64,000 nucleotides of DNA from Micromonospora zingiberis (lineage in GTDB: Bacteria > Actinomycetota > Actinomycetes > Mycobacteriales > Micromonosporaceae): NCBI RefSeq assembly GCF_004331455.1, contig NZ_SJJR01000003.1:186001-250000 (forward strand), given 5' to 3'. The translations under genes were made by a program, and so were the position numbers. Below the pieces are notes generated by a model. That model saw nothing but the letters and a program-made list of their open reading frames with translations, searched no databases and was not told where the DNA came from. This document shows positions 45,086-53,661 of the stretch, piece after piece (the first letter of the stretch is position 1; each line of letters opens with the position of its first letter).

Positions 45086-46318
45086 TCATTGGCGGGCTGC
45101 GCGGAGCACGTACCAGGCGGCGCCGAGGGCGAGCACGCCGAAGCCGGCGAGCACGTTCGACAGCGGCAGGTTGACCGCGAGTACCAGGCAGCCGACCAGC
45201 CCCGCGACGGCGAGCGCCTGGACCGGCAGCTTCCGCGCCGGCTCCCGGCCGAGGGTCAGTGCCGCCGCGTTGGTGATCGCGTAGTAGACCAGCACGGTGA
45301 CGCTGGAGAAGCCGATCGCGCTCCGTACGTCGCCAAGCGTCACCACCAGGATCACCACGGCGGCCACGGCCAGTTCGGCGCGGTGCGGCACCCGGTGTAC
45401 GGGGTGCACGGCGGCCAGGGCGGCGGGTAGGTCGCGGCGGCGGGCCATCGCGAGGGTGGTGCGGCCGACCCCGGCCACCAGGGAGAGCAGCACCCCGGTC
45501 ACCGCGACGGTCGCTCCGGCGCGGACCACCCAGGCCAGGCCGGGCAGCCCGGCGGCGGTCACCACGTCGGCAAGCGGTGCGGTCGACCCGGCGAGCCGTG
45601 CCGGCCCGAGTACCCCGAGCGCGATCACGGCCACCGCCAGGTAGATGACCAGCACCAGGCCGAGGGCCAGCGGCACCGCGCGGGGGATGGTGCGCTCGGG
45701 TTCGCGTACCTCCTCGCCGAGGGTGGCGATCCGCGCGTACCCGGCGAAGGCGAAGAAGAGCAGGCCGGCGGCGGTGAGGATGCCCCGGGTGGAGCCGCCG
45801 GGCTGGTCGATCCGGTCGATCGAGACGCCGGTCGCGCCGGCCACCGCGACCAGGGCCAGCACCGCCAGCACGAGCAGCACCAGGATCCGGGTGGCGGCGG
45901 CGGTTTTGCTGATGCCGCGCAGGTTCACGCCGGTCACCGCGACGACGGCGGAGACGGCGACGAGCCGGGCCTGCCCCGGCCAGAGGTACGCCCCGATGGT
46001 CAGCGCCATCGCCGCGCAGCTGGCCGTCTTGCCGATCACGAAGCCCCAGCCGGCGACGAAGCCGGCGAACGGGCCGAGTCGTTCCCGGCCGTACACGTAG
46101 GTGCCGCCCGACTCGGGGTAGCGGGCCGCCAGCCGGGCCGAGCTGGTCGCGTTGCAGAAGGCGACAAAGCCGGCCAGCGCCAGCGCGACGAGCAGCCCGA
46201 CGCCGCCGGCCGCCGCCGCGGCGGGCGCGAAGACCACGAAGACGCCCGCGCCGAGCATCGACCCCAGACCGATGATCACGGCATCGGGTACGCCCAACCG
46301 GCGCGCCAGCTGATCCAC
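45086..46318 (-). CDS. APC-family amino-acid permease
   Basis: 410 aa with about eleven to twelve hydrophobic segments. Family features: VIIGLGSMLGAGVFVVF in TM1 (unwound GSMLGAG), SARLAARYPESGGTYVYGRERLGPFAGFVAGW in TM2-3, and AFAGYARIATLGEEVREPERTIPRAV in TM6-loop. Transports amino acids or amines; substrate unknown. GTG 46318. It is followed on the same strand by PAP2, with only 9 nt between the start of this gene and the end of PAP2, so they form one unit (PAP2 first). Confidence 0.92.
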   Translation of the reverse strand: MDQLARRLGVPDAVIIGLGSMLGAGVFVVFAPAAAAAGGVGLLVALALAGFVAFCNATSSARLAARYPESGGTYVYGRERLGPFAGFVAGWGFVIGKTASCAAMALTIGAYLWPGQARLVAVSAVVAVTGVNLRGISKTAAATRILVLLVLAVLALVAVAGATGVSIDRIDQPGGSTRGILTAAGLLFFAFAGYARIATLGEEVREPERTIPRAVPLALGLVLVIYLAVAVIALGVLGPARLAGSTAPLADVVTAAGLPGLAWVVRAGATVAVTGVLLSLVAGVGRTTLAMARRRDLPAALAAVHPVHRVPHRAELAVAAVVILVVTLGDVRSAIGFSSVTVLVYYAITNAAALTLGREPARKLPVQALAVAGLVGCLVLAVNLPLSNVLAGFGVLALGAAWYVLRAARQ

Positions 46319-46327
46319 AGCGGCAGC

Positions 46328-47095
46328 CTAGACAGGCGGGATGAACGGGCGGTCCCATCGCCGTAACCGGGCCGGTAGCGGCAGTTCGTCCCAGGGCACC
46401 CGGTGCAGCAGCCGGTCCAGCAGCAGCCCCAGCATCAGTCCGGCCACCGAGTCGCTCAGCCAGTGCCACCCCAGGTAGGTGGTGGTGCAGAGCACGACGG
46501 CCGGCGGCACGATCCGGACCGCCAGCACCACCCGGCGCGGCAGGGTGCGGCCGAGGCTGGCCAGCAGGGGCGCGAGCAGCAACGCGAGTACGCCGTACCA
46601 GACGATCGCGTTGGCCACGTGCCCGGACGGGTACGACTGGGCGAACCGGACCGGCAGGTCGTCCTGGAACAGCGGGAGGGTCTGCTCGGGTGGCAGGAAC
46701 GGCTCCTTGACGCTGGCGCTCGGGGCGGGCCGGGCCGTCCACACCTTCAGCGGGCCGACGGTGAACAGCGTCAGTACGAAGGCGGCGACCGGGACGAACA
46801 GCGGGCGCACCGAGCGCAGCCGGATCGCCAACAGCAGTCCCAGGCCGGCGGCGATCAGGGCCAGCGGGGTGCCCTGACCGAGGTAGTTGAGGATGAACGC
46901 GATCCACCAGGCGGCAGTGGGCCGGTGTGCGTCGGACCAGTCGGCCACCGCCCGGTCGACCCCGAAGAACCAGCCGGCGGCGAGCGCCGCGGTCAGCCCG
47001 ACGAGGGCGGCCAGCAGCAGCGCGTCGAACCACCAGCCGGCCGGGCGGACCGGCACCAGCCGCACCTTCCGGCGTACCGTCGGGGTTTCTCGCAC
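46328..47095 (-). CDS. PAP2-superfamily phosphatase
   Basis: 255 aa membrane protein with about six hydrophobic segments. The three-part PAP2 signature is clear: KVWTARPAP (K-x6-RP), YPSGHVANA (PSGH), and TTTYLGWHWLSDSVAG (H-x3-D of the SRxxxxxHxxxD motif, with the Ser-Arg replaced by Thr). Acts on lipid phosphates such as undecaprenyl pyrophosphate or phosphatidate (family knowledge). GTG 47095; divergent from the DUF4032 gene. Confidence 0.92.
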   Translation of the reverse strand: MRETPTVRRKVRLVPVRPAGWWFDALLLAALVGLTAALAAGWFFGVDRAVADWSDAHRPTAAWWIAFILNYLGQGTPLALIAAGLGLLLAIRLRSVRPLFVPVAAFVLTLFTVGPLKVWTARPAPSASVKEPFLPPEQTLPLFQDDLPVRFAQSYPSGHVANAIVWYGVLALLLAPLLASLGRTLPRRVVLAVRIVPPAVVLCTTTYLGWHWLSDSVAGLMLGLLLDRLLHRVPWDELPLPARLRRWDRPFIPPV

Positions 47096-47206
47096 CCGAT
47101 CACGCTACCGGCCCGGCGCGGTGGCCGGGTTCGCGCGGTGCGGGGCGACTGTGGGCCGAGCCACGCGGGGAAGCGTTCCGGGCGGCGAGCCGTCAGACTT
47201 GACGCC

Positions 47207-48418
47207 GTGCGGATCACTTCGGCCCTCGTAGACCCGGCGCTGCTCGACCTGCCCTGGTCGACACCGCTGGAGCAGTGGCCGGCCGAGCACCTGGTCGCGC
47301 TGCCGCAGGGCATCTCCCGGCACATCGTGCGGTTCGTCCGCCTCGGTGGGTACGTCTACGCGGTCAAGGAGACCGGCGAGCGGGTCGCCGAGCGGGAGTA
47401 CGACCTGCTGCGCGCCCTGGAGCGGATCGACTTCCCGTCGGTGCAGGCGGTGGCGATCGTCGCCGACCGGGAGTCCGAGGCCGGTGAGCCACTCGACCCG
47501 GTGTTGATCACCCGGCACCTTCAGTTCTCGCTGCCGTACCGGGCGTTGTTCTCGCACACGCTGCGGCCGGAGACCATGGGCCGGTTGCTGGACGCGTTGG
47601 CCGCGCTGCTGGTCCGGATGCACCTGACCGGCTTCTTCTGGGGCGACTGCTCGCTGTCGAACACGCTGTTCCGGCGGGACGCGGGCGCCTTCGCCGCGTA
47701 CCTGGTCGACGCCGAGACCGGGGCGCTGCGCACCGCCCTCTCCAACGGCCAGCGCGGCGAGGATCTGGAGATCGCCCGGGTCAACATCTTCGGCGAGGCA
47801 CTCGACCTGCAGGCCGCCGGTCTGCTGCACGACTCGATCGACCCGGAGGTGGTCTGCGAGGAGGTCGTGCAGCGCTACGAGCGGCTGTGGCACGAGATCA
47901 CCTACGAGCAGCAGGTCGAGCGGGAGGCCCGGCACGACATCGAGGGGCGGATCCGCCGGCTCAACGAGATGGGCTTCGACGTGGCCGAGGTGGCGATGTC
48001 GACCATCGACAACGGGCGGTACCTGATCCGGCCGAAGGTGGTCGACGCCGGCTACCACCACCGGCGGCTGCTCCGGCTGACCGGGCTGGACGCCGAGGAG
48101 AACCAGGCCCGCAAGCTGCTCAACGACCTCGACGCGTACCGGGCGGAGAGCGACCTGACCGACGAGCAGCAGGCCGCCCACCGCTGGCTGACCGAGGTGT
48201 TCGAGCCGGTGGTCCGGGCGGTCCCCGCGCACCTGCGGCGCAAGCTGGAACCGCAGGAGCTGTTCGCCCAGATCATCGAGCACAAGTGGCTGCTCTCCGA
48301 GCGGGCCGGGCGGGATGTCGGGATGCGTCACGCGGTGCAGTCGTTCCTCACCGACGAGTTGGTGCACCGTCCTGACGAGCAGGCCGTCCTCGGCGTGGAG
48401 ATCCCGGCGCCGCGCTGA
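47207..48418 (+). CDS. DUF4032 kinase-like protein
   Basis: 403 aa. A kinase-like (lipopolysaccharide-kinase-type) N-terminal part: VRFVRLGGYVYAVKETGERVAEREYDLLRALE, MHLTGFFWGDCSLSNTLFRRDAGAFAAYLVDAETG, with D of WGDCSLSN and D of LVDAE in the places of catalytic and metal-binding Asp. The DUF4032 C-terminus (YEQQVEREARHDIEGRIRRLNEMGFDVAEV... ELFAQIIEHKWLLSERAGRDVGM) follows. The function of this actinobacterial family is unproven. GTG 47207 (before RITSALVDPALLDLPW). Convergent with nagA, leaving only 12 nt. Confidence 0.85.
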   Translation: MRITSALVDPALLDLPWSTPLEQWPAEHLVALPQGISRHIVRFVRLGGYVYAVKETGERVAEREYDLLRALERIDFPSVQAVAIVADRESEAGEPLDPVLITRHLQFSLPYRALFSHTLRPETMGRLLDALAALLVRMHLTGFFWGDCSLSNTLFRRDAGAFAAYLVDAETGALRTALSNGQRGEDLEIARVNIFGEALDLQAAGLLHDSIDPEVVCEEVVQRYERLWHEITYEQQVEREARHDIEGRIRRLNEMGFDVAEVAMSTIDNGRYLIRPKVVDAGYHHRRLLRLTGLDAEENQARKLLNDLDAYRAESDLTDEQQAAHRWLTEVFEPVVRAVPAHLRRKLEPQELFAQIIEHKWLLSERAGRDVGMRHAVQSFLTDELVHRPDEQAVLGVEIPAPR

Positions 48419-48430
48419 CCGGCCAGCGGG

Positions 48431-49540
48431 TCACTGCACCCACTCGCCGGCGCGCATCACCCGGACGACCTCCAGATCGTTGTCGAGCACCACCAGGTCG
48501 GCACGCAGGCCGGTCTGGAGGGCGCCGACCTGGTCGCCGATCCCGACCGCCAGGGCCGGGGTGGTGGCCACCATGCGTACCGCGTCGGGCAGCGGGACGC
48601 CGGCCGCCACCGCGTGCCGCAGCGCCGCGTCCATGGTCAGGGTGCTGCCGGCGATGGCGCCGTCGCCGGCCAGCCGGGCCACCCCGTCGGTGACGGTGAC
48701 GGCCTGGCCGCCCAGCTCGTACTCGCCGTCGGGCATGCCGGCGGCGGCCATCGCGTCGGTGATCAGCGCGCAGCGTTCCGGCCCGGCGGTCGCGGTGGCG
48801 AAGGTGAGCGTCCCCTCGTGCAGGTGCACCCCGTCGGCGACCAGTTCGCAGACCACGTTCGGCGCGCTCAGCAGCGCCACCACCGGCCCAGGCTCCCGGT
48901 GGTGCACCGGACGCATGCCGTTGAAGACGTGGGTGCCGACGCTCGCGCCGGCCGCGATGGCGGCCCGGGTCTGCTCGTACGTGGCGTCGGTGTGCCCGAC
49001 CGCGGCCACCACACCCTGCTCGGCGAGGAGCGCGATGGCCTCCAGTGCGCCCGCGCGCTCGGGCGCGAGGGTGACCATCCGGACCGCCCCGTCGCCCAGC
49101 TTGATCAATTCGGTCAGTTCGTCGGCGGACGGGTCGCGGAGGAACTCGGGGTTCTGCGCGCCGCAGCGGGCGGCGGACAGGTACGGCCCTTCGAAGTGGA
49201 TGCCGGCGAGGACGCCTTGGTGAACCAGCGGCGCGAAGGCCGTGGTGGCCGAGCGCATCAGCTCGAAGGGGGCGCTGACCAGGCTGGCCAGCAGGCTGGT
49301 GGTGCCGTGGCCCAGGTGGAACGCGGCGGCGGCGCGGGCGGAGTCGGCGTCGCCGGTGGTGAAGGTGTGCCCACCCCCGCCGTGGGTGTGCACGTCCACG
49401 AAGCCGGGCACGATCCAGTGCCCGTCGCGCACCGACGGGTACTCGGCGACCGCACTGATCCGGTCGCCCCTGACCTCGATGCAGCCCTGTCGGATCACCC
49501 CACTCGGGGTCACCACCTTGCCGTTCACCCGGACGGTCAT
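48431..49540 (-). CDS. nagA: N-acetylglucosamine-6-phosphate deacetylase
   Basis: 369 aa amidohydrolase. Metal-binding GFVDVHTHGGGGHTF, GIHFEGPYLSAARCGAQNPEFL (Glu ligand), AAVGHTDATYEQTRAA (His), GTHVFNGMRPVHHREPG (His) and catalytic Asp in LITDAMAAAGMPDGEYELGG are all present. Converts GlcNAc-6-P to GlcN-6-P and acetate. ATG 49540 overlaps the ROK stop (ATGA). Last gene of a SIS-ROK-nagA operon. Length fits the family (~380 aa). Confidence 0.95.
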   Translation of the reverse strand: MTVRVNGKVVTPSGVIRQGCIEVRGDRISAVAEYPSVRDGHWIVPGFVDVHTHGGGGHTFTTGDADSARAAAAFHLGHGTTSLLASLVSAPFELMRSATTAFAPLVHQGVLAGIHFEGPYLSAARCGAQNPEFLRDPSADELTELIKLGDGAVRMVTLAPERAGALEAIALLAEQGVVAAVGHTDATYEQTRAAIAAGASVGTHVFNGMRPVHHREPGPVVALLSAPNVVCELVADGVHLHEGTLTFATATAGPERCALITDAMAAAGMPDGEYELGGQAVTVTDGVARLAGDGAIAGSTLTMDAALRHAVAAGVPLPDAVRMVATTPALAVGIGDQVGALQTGLRADLVVLDNDLEVVRVMRAGEWVQ

Positions 49541-50556
49541 GACGTCTCCAACTGGTCGAGGGCGAGCAGGGCGGCGCCGAGGCAGCCGGCCTCGTCGCCG
49601 AGAGCGGCCGGGACCAGTCGTGGCTCCCGGTGGAAGGTCAGCCGATCCCGCAGCGCGGTACGCAGCGGGTCGAACAACCCGGCGCCGGCCTGGGCGAGAC
49701 CACCGCCCAGCACGATCGTCTCCACGTCGAACAGCGCCTGGCCGGTGGCGAGGCCGTCGGCCAGCGCCTCGACGGCCTCCCGCCAGACCCGGGTGGCGAG
49801 TTCCTCGCCGGCCGCCGCACGGGCGGCTACCTGGGCGGCGGTAACCATGCTCGGTCCCGACTCCCACCGGGCGGCGGACCCGTCGTCCGATCCGGCGCCG
49901 GCAAGTTCGGCGGTGCCGGTGCCGGCGGGTTCGGCCGTCGGGATCGGTTCGGCGGCGCTGAGTTCGGCGTAGCGCCGGGCGACCGCCGAGGCGGAGGCGA
50001 TCGCCTCCAGGCAGCCGGGCCGGCCGCAGCCGCAGACCGGCCCGTCCGGTCGGACCAGGATGTGGCCGAGTTCCCCGGCGGCGCCGTGGGCACCGGTGGC
50101 CGCCGTTCCGGCGACCACGTGCGCGGCGGCGATGCCGGTGCCGATCGCCACGAAGAGGACGTGCCCGGCGTCGCGGCCGGCGCCCAGCCGCGCCTCGGCC
50201 AGGCCACCGGCGCGTACGTCGTGGCCGAGCGCCGTGGGCAGGCCGAGCCGCGTGGACGCCAGTTCCCGCAGCGGTACGTCCCGAAAGCCGACGTTCGCCG
50301 ACCAGACGGCGACGCCACGGGCCTCGTCGACGATGCCCGGTACCACGATGCCGAGCGCGGTCGGGGTGAGCCCGTCCGCGTGCGCCTTGCCGGCCAGCCC
50401 TTCGGCCACCGCCAGGATCGTCTCGACCACGGCGTCGGGACCGCGCCCGGCGTCGGTGGGGTGCCGTTCGGTGTGGCGTACGGCGCCGTCCGTGTCGATC
50501 AGCGCGCACTTCATCCCGGTGCCACCCACGTCCAGCGCCACGACGACGTCGCTCAT
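49537..50556 (-). CDS. ROK-family sugar kinase (GlcNAc/ManNAc kinase-like)
   Basis: 339 aa. ATP-binding ALDVGGTGMKCALID at the N-terminus, FVAIGTGIAAAHVV, the ROK zinc site GELGHILVRPDGPVCGCGRPGCLEAIAS (H and CxCGxxGC), and LGGGLAQAG near the end. Context (nagA, SIS isomerase) suggests phosphorylation of N-acetyl-amino sugars. A non-conserved insert of about 35 residues (PIPTAEPAGTGTAELAGAGS...RWESGP) follows the zinc site; its DNA is shared with the AAA+ ATPase gene at 58788. ATG 50556 with GAGGGG six nt upstream. Confidence 0.92.
   Translation of the reverse strand: MSDVVVALDVGGTGMKCALIDTDGAVRHTERHPTDAGRGPDAVVETILAVAEGLAGKAHADGLTPTALGIVVPGIVDEARGVAVWSANVGFRDVPLRELASTRLGLPTALGHDVRAGGLAEARLGAGRDAGHVLFVAIGTGIAAAHVVAGTAATGAHGAAGELGHILVRPDGPVCGCGRPGCLEAIASASAVARRYAELSAAEPIPTAEPAGTGTAELAGAGSDDGSAARWESGPSMVTAAQVAARAAAGEELATRVWREAVEALADGLATGQALFDVETIVLGGGLAQAGAGLFDPLRTALRDRLTFHREPRLVPAALGDEAGCLGAALLALDQLETS
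49894..49935 (-). repeat. Dispersed 42-nt in-frame insert sequence, copy in ROK gene
   Basis: On the minus (coding) strand it begins GCCGAACCCGCCGG and ends AACTTGCCGGCGCC. It matches plus-strand 58788-58829 at 39 of 42 positions. Here it codes AEPAGTGTAELAGA within a loop between the zinc site and the C-terminal lobe. Confidence 0.75.
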
Positions 50557-50599
50557 GCCGACCCCTCGCTGCGCTCGGGGCTGGCCGGAACGAACTGCC

Positions 50600-51529
50600 T
50601 CACGTGAGGACCACGGACCGGCTCAGGTGCCGGGGCGCGTCGGGGTCCAGCCCGCGACTTGTCGCCAGGGCGACGGCGAAGCGCTGCGCCAGGATCAGGT
50701 CGGCCATCGGATCGACCGGGGTACGCCCGGCCGCCCAGCGACCCAGCACGGTGCGGACCCCGTGGGTGCGGCTGTGCGCGAAGGCGGCGCCGGTGGCGGC
50801 GACGTCCTCGGGCAGCCCGTCGGGCAGTTCACCGAAGGCCCAGACGAGCCGGCCCGGGGCGGCCACCGAGATCGGGCCGTGCCGGTAGTCCATCGCCGGG
50901 TACGCCTCGGCCCAGAAGGTGGCCGCCTCGCGGCACTTCAACGCCGCCTCCTGGGCCAGGCCGACGGTCCACCCACGGCCGAGGAAGGTGACCTGCTCGA
51001 TCAGGCTCGGGTCGATCGGCAGCGGGGCGCGGACGGCGACCTCCGCGTCGGCGACCAGCGCGTCGATGTTGTCGCCGAGTTGTGCGCGCAGCAGCGCCAG
51101 CGCGGTGGTGGCGAAGCGGGTCTGCACCACCGACCGTTCGTCGGCGAACGCCATGGTGACGGCGCTGTCCGCGAGGCCCACCGCCGGGGATGTGGGGTCG
51201 CCGACCAGCACGGTGGTGGGAATCCGCCCGCGTAGCGTGGCAAGCAGATCGAGCACCTCGGTGGTGGTGCCGGAGCGGGTGATCGCCAGCAGCCGGTCGT
51301 AGCGGCGGCCGGACGGGAACTCGCTGGCCTGGAAGGCGTCCGTCTCGCCGTGGCCGGTGGCCTCGCGGCGGGCCGCGTACGCCATCGCCATGAACCACGA
51401 CGTGCCGCAGCCGACGACGGCGACCCGTTCCCCGCTGGCGGGTAGACGGTCGAGCACCGTGGGAGCGAGTTCGGCTGCCTGGCGCCAGCAGTCCGGCTGG
51501 CTTGCGATCTCCGCGTTCACGTACGCCAT
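50600..51529 (-). CDS. SIS-domain sugar-phosphate isomerase/deaminase-like protein
   Basis: 309 aa with two SIS domains as in the isomerase half of GlmS and in AgaS: GERVAVVGCGTSWFMAMAYAARREATGH, AFQASEF, LLAITRSGTTTEVLDLLATLRG; second domain QVTFLGRGWTVGLAQEAALKCREAATFWAEAYPAMDYRHGPISV (typical ExxEYRHGP-type end). Likely deaminates or isomerises an amino-sugar phosphate made by the ROK/NagA genes downstream. ATG 51529 with AGGAG five nt upstream. First gene of the operon, divergent from the DeoR regulator. Confidence 0.88.
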   Translation of the reverse strand: MAYVNAEIASQPDCWRQAAELAPTVLDRLPASGERVAVVGCGTSWFMAMAYAARREATGHGETDAFQASEFPSGRRYDRLLAITRSGTTTEVLDLLATLRGRIPTTVLVGDPTSPAVGLADSAVTMAFADERSVVQTRFATTALALLRAQLGDNIDALVADAEVAVRAPLPIDPSLIEQVTFLGRGWTVGLAQEAALKCREAATFWAEAYPAMDYRHGPISVAAPGRLVWAFGELPDGLPEDVAATGAAFAHSRTHGVRTVLGRWAAGRTPVDPMADLILAQRFAVALATSRGLDPDAPRHLSRSVVLT

Positions 51530-51575
51530 GAGAACTCCTCGCAGCGGCTGCGCATTACGGCTCGTTTGACCCGTC

Positions 51576-51599
51576 TTTCGCGCGTCATTCTGCGTGAAA
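51576..51599. promoter_or_regulatory. Candidate DeoR operator between amino-sugar operon and regulator
   Basis: TTTCGCGCG - TCATTC - TGCGTGAAA, an inverted repeat with nine-nt arms and one mismatch, 47 nt upstream of the SIS gene start. A further palindromic patch GCACTAGTGTGC lies at 51666-51677. The intergenic region is 189 nt. Binding by the adjacent regulator is inferred from position. Confidence 0.45.
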
Positions 51600-51718
51600 T
51601 CCGGTGGAAATAGCAACCGCTGGCGTGATCGCGCAGCCCAGAGTTTTGCCTCATCGTAGTTTCGAGCACTAGTGTGCACGCAACCAATCACCGTTCGTGC
51701 AGACACGGAGGTCCCGGG

Positions 51719-52504
51719 GTGGACCGTTACGCGAGATGGAACGCCCTGCTCGAAATGCTGACCGACTCCGGTCGGGTCACCGTCGAGGAGGCCGCTGACC
51801 GCCTGGACGTCTCCCAGGCGACCATCCGTCGGGACTTCGACCAGCTCGCCCAGCAGCAGATGATCACCCGTACCCGGGGCGGCGCGGTCGCCAACGGGGT
51901 CTCCTACGACCTGCCGCTGCGCTACAAGACGGCCAAGCACTCCGCCGAGAAGCAGCGCATCGGTGCCGCCGCCGCAGCGCTTGTCGCGCCCGGCACGGTG
52001 GTCGGCCTCAACGGCGGTACCACCAGCACCGAGGTGGCCCGGGCGCTGGCCGTCCGGCCGGACCTCAACACCAGCGCGGAGGGCGCGCAACTGACCGTGG
52101 TCACCAACGCCCTCAACATCGCCAACGAACTGCTGGTCCGCTCCCGGATGAAGGTCGTGGTCGCCGGCGGGGTGGTGCGACCCAAGTCGTTCGAGCTGGT
52201 GGGGCCGCTGGGTGGAGCGCTGCTGCGCGAGGTCACCCTGGACGTGGCGCTGCTCGGGGTGGACGCGATCGATCCGCAGCTCGGTGCCGCCGCCCATCAC
52301 GAGGGTGAGGCCGCGATGAACAACCTGATGGTGGCCCGCGCCAAGCGGGTGGTGATCATCGCCGACTCGTCCAAGTTGGGCGGTCACGCCTTCGCCCGGA
52401 TCTGTCCGGTCGAGCGGGTCGAGACGCTGGTGACCGACTCGGGCGCCGCGCCCGAGGTGGTGGACGCCTTCCGCGCCGCCGGCGTCCACGTCATCTCCGC
52501 CTGA
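51719..52504 (+). CDS. DeoR-family transcriptional regulator
   Basis: 261 aa. N-terminal DeoR HTH (RWNALLEMLTDSGRVTVEEAADRLDVSQATIRRDFDQLAQQQMITRTRGGAV), then the sugar-isomerase-like effector domain (GTVVGLNGGTTSTEVARAL, VTNALNIANELL, VVVAGGVVRPKSFELVGPL, and AKRVVIIADSSKLG). These proteins sense phosphorylated sugars. GTG 51719 has GGAGG eight nt upstream. It diverges from the SIS-ROK-nagA operon and is its most probable regulator. The gene is followed within 6 nt by a terminator-like repeat. Confidence 0.93.
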   Translation: MDRYARWNALLEMLTDSGRVTVEEAADRLDVSQATIRRDFDQLAQQQMITRTRGGAVANGVSYDLPLRYKTAKHSAEKQRIGAAAAALVAPGTVVGLNGGTTSTEVARALAVRPDLNTSAEGAQLTVVTNALNIANELLVRSRMKVVVAGGVVRPKSFELVGPLGGALLREVTLDVALLGVDAIDPQLGAAAHHEGEAAMNNLMVARAKRVVIIADSSKLGGHAFARICPVERVETLVTDSGAAPEVVDAFRAAGVHVISA

Positions 52505-52509
52505 GGTGC

Positions 52510-52565
52510 AAGGAAGGGCCCCCTGTTAACGCCTCCGGTAGAGCAGGGGGCCCCTTTTAACAGGG
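52510..52565 (+). repeat. AAGGAAGGG hairpin repeat, copy B (terminator-like)
   Basis: AAGGAAGGGCCCCCTG, then an 18-nt loop with TTAACGCC and GGTAGAG, then CAGGGGGCCCCTTTT. The arms pair over 11-12 bp and a T-run follows, i.e. an intrinsic-terminator layout. It starts 6 nt after the DeoR stop. Same blocks as copies A and C. Confidence 0.85.
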
Positions 52566-52656
52566 AGTTCGGCATGGCGATGCATACCGGGTATTGCCCT
52601 CCGCTGTATACCGAGTATGGTGTCGGCGTCACCCACACCAACGGGGGAGGTGCAGC

Positions 52657-53661
52657 TTGCCAGCTGTCCTGGAAATCGAAGGTCTACGAAAGACGTACCG
52701 GAGCCGACGACGCGGCACACGCAACGCCCTGGACGGCTTCGACATGCGAGTCGAGGCGGGCCAGGTGCACGGCTTCCTCGGGCCCAACGGCTCAGGAAAG
52801 ACCACCACCCTGCGTACGCTGCTCGGCCTGATCCGCCCCGACGGCGGCCGGATGAGCATCCTCGGGCACGAGGTGCCCGCCGCGCTCGCCGAGGTCGCCG
52901 GGCAGGTCGGCGCGATCGTCGAGAGCCCACAGTTCTTCCCGCACTTCACCGCCCGCGACACCCTGTCGTTGCTGGCCGGTGCGGGCGAGGTGCCCGCGCA
53001 GCGGGTCGACGAGGTGCTGGAACTGGTCGGGCTGAGCGGCCGGGCCAACGAGCGGGTCAAGACGTACTCGCTCGGCATGAAGCAGCGACTGGCGGTCGCC
53101 TCGGCGCTGCTGAAGAATCCGCGGCTGCTGATCCTGGACGAGCCGGCCAACGGCCTCGACCCGGGCGGCATCCGGGAAATGCGTACGCTGATGCGCAACC
53201 TCGCCGAGTCCGGCATGACGGTGGTGCTCTCCAGCCACATCCTCGGCGAGATCCAGCTGATCTGTGACTCGGTCACCATCATCTCGCTGGGCCGGCGGGT
53301 CGCCTTCGGTCCGGTGGAGGAGGTGTTGGCGCAGCACTCCTCGGGCGCGGTACGGCTCCGACTGGACGCGGTCACCGACCTTCCGCTCGCCGCCACCGCG
53401 CTGACCCGGGCCGGCGTACGGGTCACCGCGAACCCGGACCACCTGATGCTCGCCGGGGTGGACAAGCCCGCCACGGTCACCCGGCTCCTCGCCGAGCAGG
53501 GTCTCTACGTCAGTGAACTCACCCCGGTCGCCGTCGACCTGGAGAGCGTATTCCTCGACCTGACCGCCACCACGCCGGTCCCCGGGCAGCACCGGCAGGT
53601 CGACCAGTCCGTACGAGTCGATGGGCCGCCCGCGCCCACCGGGGGAGGTTGGGGCGCGTGA
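52657..53661 (+). CDS. ABC transporter ATPase (CcmA/DrrA-like)
   Basis: 334 aa from TTG 52657, selected because GGGGGAGG lies six nt upstream and the domain starts here (LPAVLEIEGLRKTY). Walker A GPNGSGKTT, Q-loop IVESPQFFPHF, signature YSLGMKQRLAVA, Walker B LLILDEPANGLDPGG, H-loop VLSSHILGEI. The extended C-terminus with AVDLESVFLDLT is typical of drug/antibiotic exporter ATPases. Coupled by GTGA overlap to the permease. Exporter substrate unknown. Confidence 0.92.
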   Translation: MPAVLEIEGLRKTYRSRRRGTRNALDGFDMRVEAGQVHGFLGPNGSGKTTTLRTLLGLIRPDGGRMSILGHEVPAALAEVAGQVGAIVESPQFFPHFTARDTLSLLAGAGEVPAQRVDEVLELVGLSGRANERVKTYSLGMKQRLAVASALLKNPRLLILDEPANGLDPGGIREMRTLMRNLAESGMTVVLSSHILGEIQLICDSVTIISLGRRVAFGPVEEVLAQHSSGAVRLRLDAVTDLPLAATALTRAGVRVTANPDHLMLAGVDKPATVTRLLAEQGLYVSELTPVAVDLESVFLDLTATTPVPGQHRQVDQSVRVDGPPAPTGGGWGA

